Under the pieces are notes generated by a model that ran no database searches, was not told the origin of the DNA, and worked only from the letters and a program-made list of their open reading frames with translations. Below, one piece after another: positions 56,288-64,000 of a stretch of 64,000 nt of DNA (position 1 is the stretch's first letter; each line of letters begins with the position of its first letter). The stretch comes from Actinomycetota bacterium. GTDB lineage: Bacteria; Actinomycetota; Actinomycetes; S36-B12. The DNA lies in assembly GCA_030645615.1 (NCBI GenBank), contig JAUSNB010000018.1, forward strand, positions 25,602 through 89,601, read 5' to 3'. The position numbers were made by a program, and so were the translations under genes.

Positions 56288-56877
56288 CCCGTGCCGGCGA
56301 CCACGTGGCAGCCGTCCACGTGGTCATCCACCAGGCCGCAAGCCTGCATCGCCGCATACATCGTGGTCGGCCCTACGAACCCGAAGCCGCGTCGCTTGAG
56401 TTCCTTGCTCAGCGCCGCGGATTCCGGCGTGCTCGCCCGAAGGTCGGCCAAGGCCGTGGGCCGGCTTCTGCGGGGTGCTGGTGCGTACGCCCAGACCAGT
56501 CGGTCCAGGGCACCATCACCCTCGGCCTCCCGCAGTGCGAGGAGCGCTTGCGCGTTCTGGATGGTCGCCTCGATCTTCCGGCGATTCCGTACGATCGACA
56601 CATCGTCCATCAGCCTGGCCACGTCAGCCTCCCCGAACTCGGCGACTGCTGCGGGCTCGAAGTCGGCGAACGCCAGACGGAACCCTTCCCGCTTGCGCAG
56701 GATGGTGAGCCAGGAAAGCCCCGACTGGAATCCCTCGAGGGCAATGCGCTCGAACAGCGCCACGTCACCGCGCACAGGACGGCCCCATTCCGAGTCGTGG
56801 TACTCGCGGTAGTCGTCGGACCCGTCGGCCCACGCACATCTGGTGATGCCGTCAGGTCCAACGGCGACGGACCTCAT
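56284..56877 (-). CDS. tag: DNA-3-methyladenine glycosylase I
   Basis: A 197-residue base-excision repair glycosylase that removes 3-methyladenine. The zinc ligands RCAW (Cys) and the later His-rich DDHVDGCH, the WG-P (DSEWGRPV), the aromatic FQSGLSWLTIL and RKIEATIQNAQA match the Tag family. It overlaps the patatin gene's stop (ATGA) and shares CTAG with the AI-2E gene. Confidence 0.93.
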   Translation of the reverse strand: MRSVAVGPDGITRCAWADGSDDYREYHDSEWGRPVRGDVALFERIALEGFQSGLSWLTILRKREGFRLAFADFEPAAVAEFGEADVARLMDDVSIVRNRRKIEATIQNAQALLALREAEGDGALDRLVWAYAPAPRRSRPTALADLRASTPESAALSKELKRRGFGFVGPTTMYAAMQACGLVDDHVDGCHVVAGTG

Positions 56878-57788
56878 GACCAGAACGCCTTCAGGTCCCC
56901 GAGGTCTGCCTCGGCCATGTCGGTGCCGTCGGCGAGCGCAGCCGGCACCGCGGCCGGATCCATCAGGACCGCCCGATCCACAGGGTTCGGCGAGCGGGCG
57001 AGCACCCGGGTACCCGTCGCCTCCAGTTCGGCCAGTTCACGGCCCACTGCCCCAGCCCGCTCGGTCATTCCCGCAGGCGACTCCGCCGTGCCTAGCGTCA
57101 GGACGAGTACCCGGCCCGCCCCGGCCAGCAGGTCCAGGTGAACGCCGGTGCCGCACACTCCCCCGTCCATGCAGCGACGGTCGCCGATCGGCTGCGGCGG
57201 GAAGATGCCAGGCACCGCGCTGCTGGCGGCCGCAGCGCGAGCGGGCCGGATGCCCGCCTCCTCGCCGATGACGCAGCGCTCACCGCTGAAGGCGTCCACG
57301 CAGGTGATCCGCAGCGCCGGGTGCGGCCACGACGTTGACTGGACGGCCACCTGCAGGTTCGCGCGCATCCGTGCGGCATCGGGGGTCACGGCGGCCAGCG
57401 CGAGCCGACCGATGGCCTGCACGGTCTCGGGCCGGGCATCGGCGGCGCTGGAGAAGGCGTCCAGCGCGCGCACCTGGCTGGGCCGCAGGCTGCTGGCGGG
57501 CGCCAGCGCCTTCAGCAGGGCCGGCACGCGCGCCAATGCCGTCACCTGGGCATGCAGCCAGCCGATCCGGCCGGCCGTCACGGCGGTCGCCACGATGGAC
57601 CCCGCCGACGTCCCCACGACCCTGTCCGCCAGACCGAGGTCGACGCCAGCGTCCGACATCGCGCGGAGATAGCCCACCTGCCAGGCGACGAAGTACAGGC
57701 CACCGCCGCCGAGGGCGATGCCCCGGTCCACTCCCGCGCCGTAGCCGGCCGAGAAGTCGATGGGCCACGCCAGCCCGTCCGCTGCCAT
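56874..57788 (-). CDS. Patatin-like phospholipase family protein
   Basis: A 304-residue lipid acyl hydrolase. The oxyanion loop GGGG (about 27-30), the Ser61 elbow VGTSAGS and the catalytic Asp in MDGGVCG form the Ser-Asp dyad. No signal peptide; probably cytoplasmic or membrane-associated. Substrate unknown. It precedes and overlaps tag and lies 16 bases from the MerR gene's stop on the same strand. Confidence 0.88.
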   Translation of the reverse strand: MAADGLAWPIDFSAGYGAGVDRGIALGGGGLYFVAWQVGYLRAMSDAGVDLGLADRVVGTSAGSIVATAVTAGRIGWLHAQVTALARVPALLKALAPASSLRPSQVRALDAFSSAADARPETVQAIGRLALAAVTPDAARMRANLQVAVQSTSWPHPALRITCVDAFSGERCVIGEEAGIRPARAAAASSAVPGIFPPQPIGDRRCMDGGVCGTGVHLDLLAGAGRVLVLTLGTAESPAGMTERAGAVGRELAELEATGTRVLARSPNPVDRAVLMDPAAVPAALADGTDMAEADLGDLKAFWS

Positions 57789-57804
57789 GCGACGGACGAT
57801 AACG

Positions 57805-58398
57805 TCAACGGGTGAGGGCGTTGGCGTAGATCGCCGCGTGGACGTAGGCCGCCATGCACGCGCCGAACTCCGCCTCGACCGCCGCGGTCTGTTCCTGCGC
57901 CCGCAACCAGTCCTCCTTCGAAAACCCTGACGTGCGCCGGTGGGACTCCGCGTATGCGTCGGTGTCGCCCCATCTCTCCTGCACCTCGTCCGCGTACTGC
58001 CGCGGGTCGCTCTCGCCGAACACCTCGAAGTACTCCTCCGGATCCAGCGCGATGCCCATCTGCTTTGCCTCCCATGTCCTGCCGAGCACCGCGCGCTGCC
58101 GGCGCAGCTCCTCGATCCGCTTGTCCAGCAACGCCATCTGACGTTGCAGGTGCCCTGCCTGCTCGGTGCCTGGTGCGTCGAGGACCTCTGCGATGTCGGT
58201 CAGCGCCAGGCCGCAGGCCCGGTACGCGACGATCTGCCTGAGTCGGTCAACGTCGGCACCGTCGTACTCGCGGTACCCGCCGGACGTACGCCCCGAGGGC
58301 ACCAGCAGCCCGATCTCGTCGTAGTGGTGCAGCGTCCGAACGGTCAGCCCGGTCAGACGCGCCAGGTCCCCGATGCCCATCGTCTGGCTGTCGTCCAT
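57805..58398 (-). CDS. MerR-family regulator with a TipAS domain missing its centre
   Basis: A 197-residue regulator. Residues 1-75 form the MerR helix-turn-helix (MGIGDLARLTGLTVRTLHHYDEIGLL) and 76-110 the dimer coiled coil. A TipAS antibiotic-recognition domain begins (EEYFEVFGESDPRQYADEVQERWGDTDAYAESHRRT) and reaches FSKEDWLRAQEQTAAVEAEF, but then jumps to MAAYVHAAIYANALTR, the usual last residues. About 55-60 central residues present in TipAL-type proteins are absent, without a frameshift. It may no longer sense thiopeptides. The helix-turn-helix is intact, so DNA binding should remain. Confidence 0.87.
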   Translation of the reverse strand: MDDSQTMGIGDLARLTGLTVRTLHHYDEIGLLVPSGRTSGGYREYDGADVDRLRQIVAYRACGLALTDIAEVLDAPGTEQAGHLQRQMALLDKRIEELRRQRAVLGRTWEAKQMGIALDPEEYFEVFGESDPRQYADEVQERWGDTDAYAESHRRTSGFSKEDWLRAQEQTAAVEAEFGACMAAYVHAAIYANALTR

Positions 58399-58467
58399 GC
58401 CGAAGACGCTAGGCCCTCACGCGACGTGAGGGTCAAGCCCGCGATGTCAGCGAGCCGGGAGGATCGC

Positions 58468-59082
58468 TCAGCTGGACTGGCACGCGGGTGACGCGTCGAA
58501 CGCCTCACCGAGCTCGCCGCTGGCCGTCGACGTGGCCGTGCCGATCGCCCCCACGAACGCCTGCCCCGCCTCGTAGGCGGCCTTCGCCGCGATGATCGCC
58601 TGGCCCACTTCGGCAACGGCCGTCAACACGTCGCCAGCGGATGCCGCGGCCTGCAGGTGCCCCGACGCGGCCGAAGCCGCAGCCTTGGTGTCCTGTCCGG
58701 ACTTGGTCAGCGTGGCCACCATGTCGGCGGCCGCGGTGAAGTCGACGGGCACTCCGCCGAGCGTCGTCAGCAGTCGGTCCGCCGCATCGCCGACCCCGAG
58801 CACCTGGACCGTCAATTGCCGCTGGATCTGCTCGAGAGCGGACCTGTCCGACGTCACGTCGTAGGACAGGTTCTGGCCAAGCGAGCCGACGCTGGACTTG
58901 ACTCGGTCCATGTCGCCGCACACCTGACCGGCCCAGACCACGGACACGGGCGTGGGCGTCGGGGTCGGCGTGGGGGTGGCGGTCGGGGAAGCACCCGTCG
59001 AGCCTGCATCCGTCGACGAGCCGCAGGCAGCAAGCAGGCCCGCCGTGAGGATCACTGCCACACCCAGCGCCATGCGTCTCAT
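58468..59082 (-). CDS. Hypothetical lipoprotein
   Basis: A 204-residue protein with a lipoprotein signal peptide (MRRMALGVAVILTAGLLAAC, lipid-modified Cys20), a Thr/Pro linker (about 30-45) and a helical mature part rich in Ala and Gln. Two further Cys (in VCGDMD and PACQSS) could pair. The helices suggest a coiled or bundled structure (for example RSALEQIQRQLTVQVL). No family is recognised; it is likely anchored on the outer face of the membrane. Confidence 0.78.
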   Translation of the reverse strand: MRRMALGVAVILTAGLLAACGSSTDAGSTGASPTATPTPTPTPTPVSVVWAGQVCGDMDRVKSSVGSLGQNLSYDVTSDRSALEQIQRQLTVQVLGVGDAADRLLTTLGGVPVDFTAAADMVATLTKSGQDTKAAASAASGHLQAAASAGDVLTAVAEVGQAIIAAKAAYEAGQAFVGAIGTATSTASGELGEAFDASPACQSS

Positions 59083-59111
59083 GCGGGTGACCTTACCGGC
59101 GACGGAGCAGG

Positions 59112-60110
59112 TCAACGCCGCCAAGACGAGAGCACGCGGTGGTACTGGGCACGTTCGAACGCACCAGGGTCGGACACCGCATGCTGCGCCAGGCTGCCAC
59201 GCAACTGGTCCACCGACAGGTACTCCTCAGCATCCATCCACTCCTGCAGCGATGCCAGGAGGTCACCTGCACGCTCAGGCCCCCGCCGCAGGAGTTCGGC
59301 CGCCGTCATCACGACATCGGCCCCGGCCAGCAGCCCCTTGGCCAGATCCTCGCCGGAGGCCACCCCCGATGTCAGGGCCAGGCTTGCCCCCGGCAGCTGC
59401 GGGCGCAGGATCGCGATCCAGCGCAACGGCAGCCGCACCTCCCCGGGGTGCGAGAGTTCCAGTCGCGGAGTCACGTCGAGTGTCTCGAGGTCGACGTCCG
59501 GCTGGTAGAAGCGGTTGAAGAGCACCAGGCCGTCGGCCCCCGCAAGGACGGCGCTGCGCGCGAAGTTCGCCAAGGACGAGAAGTATGGCGAGAGCTTGAC
59601 GGCGACAGGCACCTCGACGGCCGCGCGGACCTGCCGGACCAGGGCGAGGTACCCCTCCTCGACCTGAGCGGAGGATCGGTCAGGGTCCACGGCGAGGTCA
59701 TACATGTTGAGCTCGATGGCCCTGGCTCCAGCGTCCTGCAGGATCCGGGCATACTCGACCCAGCCCCCCGCCGAGCGGCCGTTGACGCTCGCGATGACCG
59801 GTGCCTCCAGCCGCGCAACGGCCTCCTCGACCAAGCGGACGTGCCGATCCAGGCCCAGGTGGTCAAGGTCCACGTCGGGGAAGTAGTCCGCGGCCTCGCC
59901 GGATACGCCCGCGCCTTCCTGCATCCGCTCGGCGAAGGTCATGGTCTCGGCCTCGACCTCCTCCTCGAACAGGCTGGGCAGGACCACGGCGCCGATCCCC
60001 GCATCGTCGAGGCGCATCAGGGTGTCGAGCTTGCCGGTAGCCGGGGACGGCGACGCCACGAGGGGCGACCGAAGGTCCAGCCCCAGATACCTGGTCTCGA
60101 GGACGCTCAT
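59112..60110 (-). CDS. Dihydroorotate-dehydrogenase-like protein
   Basis: A 332-residue TIM-barrel flavoprotein of the dihydroorotate dehydrogenase superfamily. SPLVASPSPATG opens the barrel, AIELNMYDLAVDPDRSS replaces the usual substrate loop, and GVASGEDLAKGLLAGADVVMTA binds FMN phosphate near the end. Family members beside nifJ are usually not PyrD; the substrate is unknown. The ATG at 60110 overlaps the nifJ stop (ATGA), so it is co-translated with pyruvate:ferredoxin oxidoreductase, and an electron link to ferredoxin is possible. Confidence 0.85.
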   Translation of the reverse strand: MSVLETRYLGLDLRSPLVASPSPATGKLDTLMRLDDAGIGAVVLPSLFEEEVEAETMTFAERMQEGAGVSGEAADYFPDVDLDHLGLDRHVRLVEEAVARLEAPVIASVNGRSAGGWVEYARILQDAGARAIELNMYDLAVDPDRSSAQVEEGYLALVRQVRAAVEVPVAVKLSPYFSSLANFARSAVLAGADGLVLFNRFYQPDVDLETLDVTPRLELSHPGEVRLPLRWIAILRPQLPGASLALTSGVASGEDLAKGLLAGADVVMTAAELLRRGPERAGDLLASLQEWMDAEEYLSVDQLRGSLAQHAVSDPGAFERAQYHRVLSSWRR

Positions 60111-63100
60111 GAGGACCCCTCCTCCGGATCGACCGGCACCGTCCGCTCCACCCCTGCGAGCTGCTCGTAGTAGTGCCACCGCTCGGTCACGTCGGCCTGG
60201 GCCAGGGCCTGCAGGTGCTCCGCCCGCTGCGGGTCGCTGCGCTCCAGAACGGCGAACCGCGTCTCATGCTGCAGGAAGTCGTGCAACGGGATGCTCGGCG
60301 CCTTGGAGTCGAGGCTGAACGGATGGGATCCCAGCTCGGGACTCGGGTGGTACCTGTAGAGCGGCCAGTACCCCGACGCCACGGCTGCCTTCTGGTGGGT
60401 CATCGAGGTCGACATCTCGATGCCGTGCGCGATGCAGGTCGAGTAGGCGACGATGATGCTCGGCCCCTCGTGAGCGACCGCCTCGCGGAACGCCCGGACG
60501 ACCTGCGTCTCGTTGGCCCCCAAGGCGACCTGGGCGACGTACACGTCACCGTAGGCCTGGGCGAGCAGCCCGAGGTCCTTCTTGCGGGTCCCCTTGCCGT
60601 TGCTCGCGAACTTGGCGGTGGCCGCCCGAGGGGTCGCCTTGGATGACTGCCCGCCCGTGTTGGAGTACACCTCGGTGTCGAGCACGAGGATGTTGACATC
60701 GCGGCCGCTCGAGAGCACGTGGTCCAGCCCGCCGAAGCCGATGTCGTACGCCCAGCCGTCGCCGCCCACAATCCACACCGAAACGGGCACCAAGGCTTCC
60801 ACCAGGCTCTCCAGCCGCCGCGCCTCGTCGCCCGCAATCCCGGACAGGGCAGTCGTTAGCTCGGCTACCCGCTCCCGATGGCTGGCGATGCCAGCCTCGT
60901 CCTCTGGACCCGGCTCGTCGAGCAGCGCGGCCGCCAGCTCCGCACCTACATCGCCGGCGAGCGCGCCAAGTAGCCGCCTGGCCTCCTCGCGCTGGGCATC
61001 GGCGCCCACCCGCATTCCGAGCCCGAACTCGGCGTTGTCCTCGAACAGCGAGTTGGCCCATGCGGGGCCGCGCCCGCTGGCGTCGCGTGACCACGGTGTC
61101 GTGGGCAGGTTGCCGCCGTAGATCGACGAGCATCCAGTGGCATTGGCGACGACCATGCGATCCCCGAACAACTGGCTCAACAGCTTCAGGTACGGGGTCT
61201 CGCCACATCCGGAGCAGGCACCGGAGAACTCGAAGAGCGGCTGGAGGAGTTGCGAACCCTTGACCGTGTCATGCCGGACGGCCCACCGGTCGACCTCAGG
61301 GATGTCGAGGAAGAAGTCGAACCGCGGCCGCTCGATGTCTCGATGCTCGCTGGCAGGCTCGAGGTTGATGGCCTTGTGCCGAGCCTCGGACTTGCTCCGC
61401 GCGGGACACACGTCGACGCAGATGCCGCACCCTGTGCAGTCGTCCGGGGCCACCTGGATTGTCAACCGGGTGCCCACCGGCAGGTCCTTGCCGCCGTACG
61501 GCTTGCTGAGGAATCCCTCCGGTGCGCCAGCAAGGGCATCAGCGGGGAATGCCTTCATGCGAATGGCCGCGTGCGGGCACACGATGGCGCACTTCCCGCA
61601 GTCAATGCACAGGTCCTCGTCCCAGATCGGGATCTCGTCTGCGAGCGCTCGCTTCTCCCACCGAGCGGTGCCGGTGGGGAAGGTCCCGTCGACGGGGAGG
61701 GCGCTCACCGGCAGCAGGTCCCCCTCGCCGGCCAGCATCCGCGCCGTCACGTCGCGTACGAAGTCGGGCGCATGCCCCGACACAGGCGGCATCCGATGGG
61801 CCGTGGCTGTCACCGCGGCAGGCACCGGCATGCGATGCATCCCGTCGATGGCGCGGTCGATGGCAGCATGGTTGCGCTCGATCACCGCGCGACCGCGTCG
61901 CCGGTACTCCTTCTCCACGCTCTCCTTGACCAGTCGCAGCGCCTCGGTCCTCTCGATGACGCCGGACAGCGCGAAGAAGCACGGTTGCATGACGGTGTTG
62001 ATGCGACTGCCAAGTCCAACCTCGCGCGCGATGGCCGAGGCGTCGACGCACCAGACCTCGAGTGCCTTGTCGATGACCTGCTGCTGGGCCTCGACGGGCA
62101 GGTGGTCCCACACCTCATCTATCGGGTAGGGCGCGTTGAGGAGGACGGTCGCGCCATGCCGAGCCACGCCCAGCACGTCGAGTCGCTCCAGCAGCCCGAA
62201 CTGGTGGCAGGCAACGAAGTCCGCGCTGTCGATCACGTACGTAGAGTGGATCGGGTCCGGACCGAACCTCAGATGCGAGACGGTGACCGCCCCCGACTTC
62301 TTGGAGTCGTACACGAAATACCCCTGGGCCCAGAGGTCCGTGTTCTCACCGATGATCTTGATGCTTGCCTTGTTGGCACCGACAGTGCCGTCGCTGCCAA
62401 GGCCGTAGAAGACTGCCTGGTGCGCCCTGCTCTTCACGGCGAAGTCCGGGTCGCGGCGCAGCGACAGATGGGTGACGTCGTCGACGATGCCGACGGTGAA
62501 CCGACGGCGCGGGGAATCCACGGCGAGTTCCGCGAAGATGGATGCTGCGTCCCGCGCGGTGAACTCCTTCGAGCCCAGCCCGTATCGGCCGCCGATCACC
62601 ATGGCCGTCCGGTCGCTCTCGGCCAGGGCGAGGGCAACGTCGAGGTGCAATGGCTCAGCCGGAGCGCCCGGTTCCTTGACCCTGTCCAGCACGGCGACCC
62701 TAGTGATCGTCGGCGGCAGTGCCGCGAGGAGAGCGGCAGCGGGGAACGGCCGGTACAGCCGGATCGTCGCCATGCCGACCCTCTCGCCTCGGGCCAGGAG
62801 TGCATCGACAGCCTCCCGGATCGCCCCCGCAGCCGACCCCATGACGACAACGACTCGCTCAGCGTCCGCCGCACCGTGGTACTCGACCAGCCCGTAGTGG
62901 CGGCCTGTCCGGGCGGCGAGTTCGTCGAAGACCCCCTCGACCGTCCCGGCGATGGCGTCGTAGAACGGGTTCGCCGCTTCGCGCGCCTGGAAGAACACAT
63001 CGGGGTTCTGGGCGCTGCCGCGGAGCACCGGCCGCTCCGGCGAGAGCCCTCGGGCGCGATGGTCGAGAATGTCCTGGGGCCGGACGAGAGCACGGAGGTC

Positions 63101-63664
63101 CTCGTCGTCCAGGAGGGCAACCTTGCCTACCTCATGCGAGGTACGGAAGCCGTCGAAGAAGTGCAGGAACGGCACCCGTGCCCGGAGGGTCGCGGCATGC
63201 GATACCAAGGCGAAGTCGTGGCACTCCTGGACGTTCGAAGCGCAGAGCATGGCCCAACCCGTCCCCCGGGCCGACATGACGTCTGAGTGGTCGCCGAAGA
63301 TCGACAGTGCGTGGGTCGCGATGGCACGCGCAGCGACATGGATGACGGCTGGCGTCAGTTCCCCCGCGATCTTGTACATGTTGGGCAGCATGAGCAGAAG
63401 CCCCTGCGACGACGTGAACGTGGTGGCCAGCGAGCCCTTCTGCAGGGCACCGTGCAACGCGCCTGCAGCCCCGGCCTCGGATTGCATCTCGACGACCGTG
63501 GGCACCCCGCCCCACAGGTTGGTGCGGCCGGCAGCGCTCCACGCATCGGCGTACTCGCCCATCGCCGATGCCGGCGTGATCGGGTAGATCGCACACACAT
63601 CGCTAAGGCGGTGGGCTACCAGCGCCACCGCCTCGTTGCCGTCCACGCATCGCCAAGCAACCAC
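60107..63664 (-). CDS. nifJ: Pyruvate:ferredoxin (flavodoxin) oxidoreductase
   Basis: A 1185-residue single-chain PFOR that oxidises pyruvate to acetyl-CoA and CO2 with ferredoxin or flavodoxin as acceptor. Domain order: pyrimidine-binding domain (YPITPASAMGEYADAW), CoA-binding and gamma domains, two [4Fe-4S] ferredoxin motifs (CIDCGKCAIVCP and CTGCGICVDVCP), and the ThDP domain with cluster Cys and GDGWAYDIGFGG and DTEVYSNTGGQSS. It is oxygen-sensitive, so the host probably has an anaerobic or low-oxygen phase. GTG at 63664 is preceded by GGAGG. A DevR-like box lies 58 bases upstream. Confidence 0.95.
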   Translation of the reverse strand: MVAWRCVDGNEAVALVAHRLSDVCAIYPITPASAMGEYADAWSAAGRTNLWGGVPTVVEMQSEAGAAGALHGALQKGSLATTFTSSQGLLLMLPNMYKIAGELTPAVIHVAARAIATHALSIFGDHSDVMSARGTGWAMLCASNVQECHDFALVSHAATLRARVPFLHFFDGFRTSHEVGKVALLDDEDLRALVRPQDILDHRARGLSPERPVLRGSAQNPDVFFQAREAANPFYDAIAGTVEGVFDELAARTGRHYGLVEYHGAADAERVVVVMGSAAGAIREAVDALLARGERVGMATIRLYRPFPAAALLAALPPTITRVAVLDRVKEPGAPAEPLHLDVALALAESDRTAMVIGGRYGLGSKEFTARDAASIFAELAVDSPRRRFTVGIVDDVTHLSLRRDPDFAVKSRAHQAVFYGLGSDGTVGANKASIKIIGENTDLWAQGYFVYDSKKSGAVTVSHLRFGPDPIHSTYVIDSADFVACHQFGLLERLDVLGVARHGATVLLNAPYPIDEVWDHLPVEAQQQVIDKALEVWCVDASAIAREVGLGSRINTVMQPCFFALSGVIERTEALRLVKESVEKEYRRRGRAVIERNHAAIDRAIDGMHRMPVPAAVTATAHRMPPVSGHAPDFVRDVTARMLAGEGDLLPVSALPVDGTFPTGTARWEKRALADEIPIWDEDLCIDCGKCAIVCPHAAIRMKAFPADALAGAPEGFLSKPYGGKDLPVGTRLTIQVAPDDCTGCGICVDVCPARSKSEARHKAINLEPASEHRDIERPRFDFFLDIPEVDRWAVRHDTVKGSQLLQPLFEFSGACSGCGETPYLKLLSQLFGDRMVVANATGCSSIYGGNLPTTPWSRDASGRGPAWANSLFEDNAEFGLGMRVGADAQREEARRLLGALAGDVGAELAAALLDEPGPEDEAGIASHRERVAELTTALSGIAGDEARRLESLVEALVPVSVWIVGGDGWAYDIGFGGLDHVLSSGRDVNILVLDTEVYSNTGGQSSKATPRAATAKFASNGKGTRKKDLGLLAQAYGDVYVAQVALGANETQVVRAFREAVAHEGPSIIVAYSTCIAHGIEMSTSMTHQKAAVASGYWPLYRYHPSPELGSHPFSLDSKAPSIPLHDFLQHETRFAVLERSDPQRAEHLQALAQADVTERWHYYEQLAGVERTVPVDPEEGSS

Positions 63665-63722
63665 TCCGACACCTCCGGTCGTCTTGTCCTAGACGCTACG
63701 GCGGGATCGGCCGCCACGCCTA

Positions 63723-63736
63723 GGGTCATTCGTCCT
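63723..63736 (-). promoter_or_regulatory. Possible DosR/DevR-like box upstream of nifJ
   Basis: On the minus strand AGGACGAATGACCC resembles the GGGAC-n4-GTCCC core of the hypoxia-responsive DosR/DevR operator, with 8 of the 10 half-site positions matching. It ends 58 bases before the nifJ start. An oxygen-sensitive enzyme under such control would make sense, but the match is imperfect and the regulator is not in the window. Confidence 0.35.
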
Positions 63737-63823
63737 CGTCGGCAGGACCTAGGGCGGGGCGGCAGGATGAAGGCGGCGCCCGGAGGCCCGTTGACTGTCA
63801 GACCGTGTGTCTACGTTCGGGGG

Positions 63824-64000
63824 ATGGATCTGTGCCTGGGGCCGCGCACGGTGGTGGATCCTGAGGTCGCGGTGTCGATGGTGGTGGACTGCGAGGCGCA
63901 GATCGCGCGGTTGCAGGCCGAGCAGCTCACCTGGCTGGTCGCGGCGGCATCGGGGCATCCGCGGGTGGAGGAGGTCCTGGTCCTGGACCCGGTGACCGAC
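63824..64000 (+). CDS. DUF222/HNH-endonuclease-family protein, N-terminal fragment (runs off window)
   Basis: The first 59 codons of a larger gene, cut by the window end. DCEAQIARLQAEQLTWLVAAA near residue 20-40 is the start of the DUF222 helical domain that precedes an HNH nuclease in many actinobacterial proteins. These occur in many copies per genome and some are mobile-associated; the HNH part is outside the window. The ATG follows GGGGG-rich bases; a TTGACT at 63791-63796 may be a -35 box. Confidence 0.7.
   Translation, partial: MDLCLGPRTVVDPEVAVSMVVDCEAQIARLQAEQLTWLVAAASGHPRVEEVLVLDPVTD

Noticed and set aside
61250..63286. Long open frame of about 680 codons opposite nifJ
   Set aside because: It mirrors the third-codon-position bias of nifJ on the other strand and shows no family resemblance; nifJ itself has every expected motif.

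Overview
This window is high-GC DNA from an actinobacterium (class Actinomycetes in the broad sense). The evidence is the gene content: a septation regulator of the SepH family, the small or uncharacterised actinobacterial families DUF3000, DUF3093, DUF3159, DUF3710, DUF4192, DUF4193, DUF4235, DUF5998 and DUF7455, an HrdB-like principal sigma factor with a long Lys/Ala/Pro tail, a dut/DUF3710/OB-fold/DUF3159/RCK block, and parC, parE and rpoD lying close together as in Streptomyces. GTG starts and ATGA/GTGA overlaps are very common. The genus cannot be named from this. No rRNA, tRNA, CRISPR array, transposase, prophage or integron was seen, so this is mainly a conserved chromosomal core region. 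The genes are packed tightly. The only stretch near 300 bases without a conventional gene is the metY leader (50600-50898), which is full of regulatory RNA.

Layout. 1-3722: end of a LysE-type exporter, msrB, an EamA transporter, DUF3000 and RNase D. 3732-7090: a thiolase plus multifunctional beta-oxidation enzyme (fadA-fadB) behind a short dyad operator. 7106-8660: an ABC exporter whose ATPase gene carries a frameshift and a stop. 8704-13705: dxs, a small unknown protein and aconitase with an 18-bp perfect palindrome upstream. 13823-18361: an RNA methyltransferase, a KimA-like potassium transporter and two RCK (TrkA) proteins. 18374-23354: the DUF3159, OB-fold, DUF3710, dut, thioesterase, DUF3093, DUF4235, hydrolase and DUF4193 block. 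23558-30744: gamma-carbonic anhydrase, inositol monophosphatase, an MFS transporter, SepH, thymidine kinase, an alkaline-phosphatase-family enzyme, DUF5998 and a second MFS transporter.

30752-47093: an acetyltransferase/CoA-ligase fusion, pseudouridine catabolism (psuG plus a PfkB kinase), parC, a thioredoxin-like ferredoxin, a secreted SnoaL-like protein, a ferredoxin-NADP reductase divergent from a Rieske-fold protein lacking its His ligands, a GNAT enzyme, beta-carbonic anhydrase, parE, DUF7455, a methylmalonyl-CoA decarboxylase-like protein and rpoD. 47149-52824: a secreted PKD-like protein, the metY-metX methionine operon with its leader, DUF4192 and a GDSL hydrolase. 52981-60110: a flippase-like membrane protein, VOC and cupin proteins, an AI-2E-family permease, tag, a patatin, a MerR/TipAS-type regulator with an internal deletion, a lipoprotein and a dihydroorotate-dehydrogenase-like protein. 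60107-64000: pyruvate:ferredoxin oxidoreductase (nifJ) and the start of a DUF222/HNH protein.

Functionally the window combines DNA topology and division (parC, parE, sepH), nucleotide metabolism (dut, tdk, psuG/psuK), central carbon and redox metabolism (acnA, dxs, fadAB, nifJ, ferredoxin reductase), potassium homeostasis and methionine synthesis. The signals most worth following are the metY leader (SAM-IV-type riboswitch followed by an 11-codon frame with three consecutive TGT Cys codons and then a hairpin), the Rieske-like protein with Arg and Asp where His ligands belong, the doubly damaged ABC ATPase, the N-terminally short SepH, and the MerR regulator whose TipAS domain has lost its centre.
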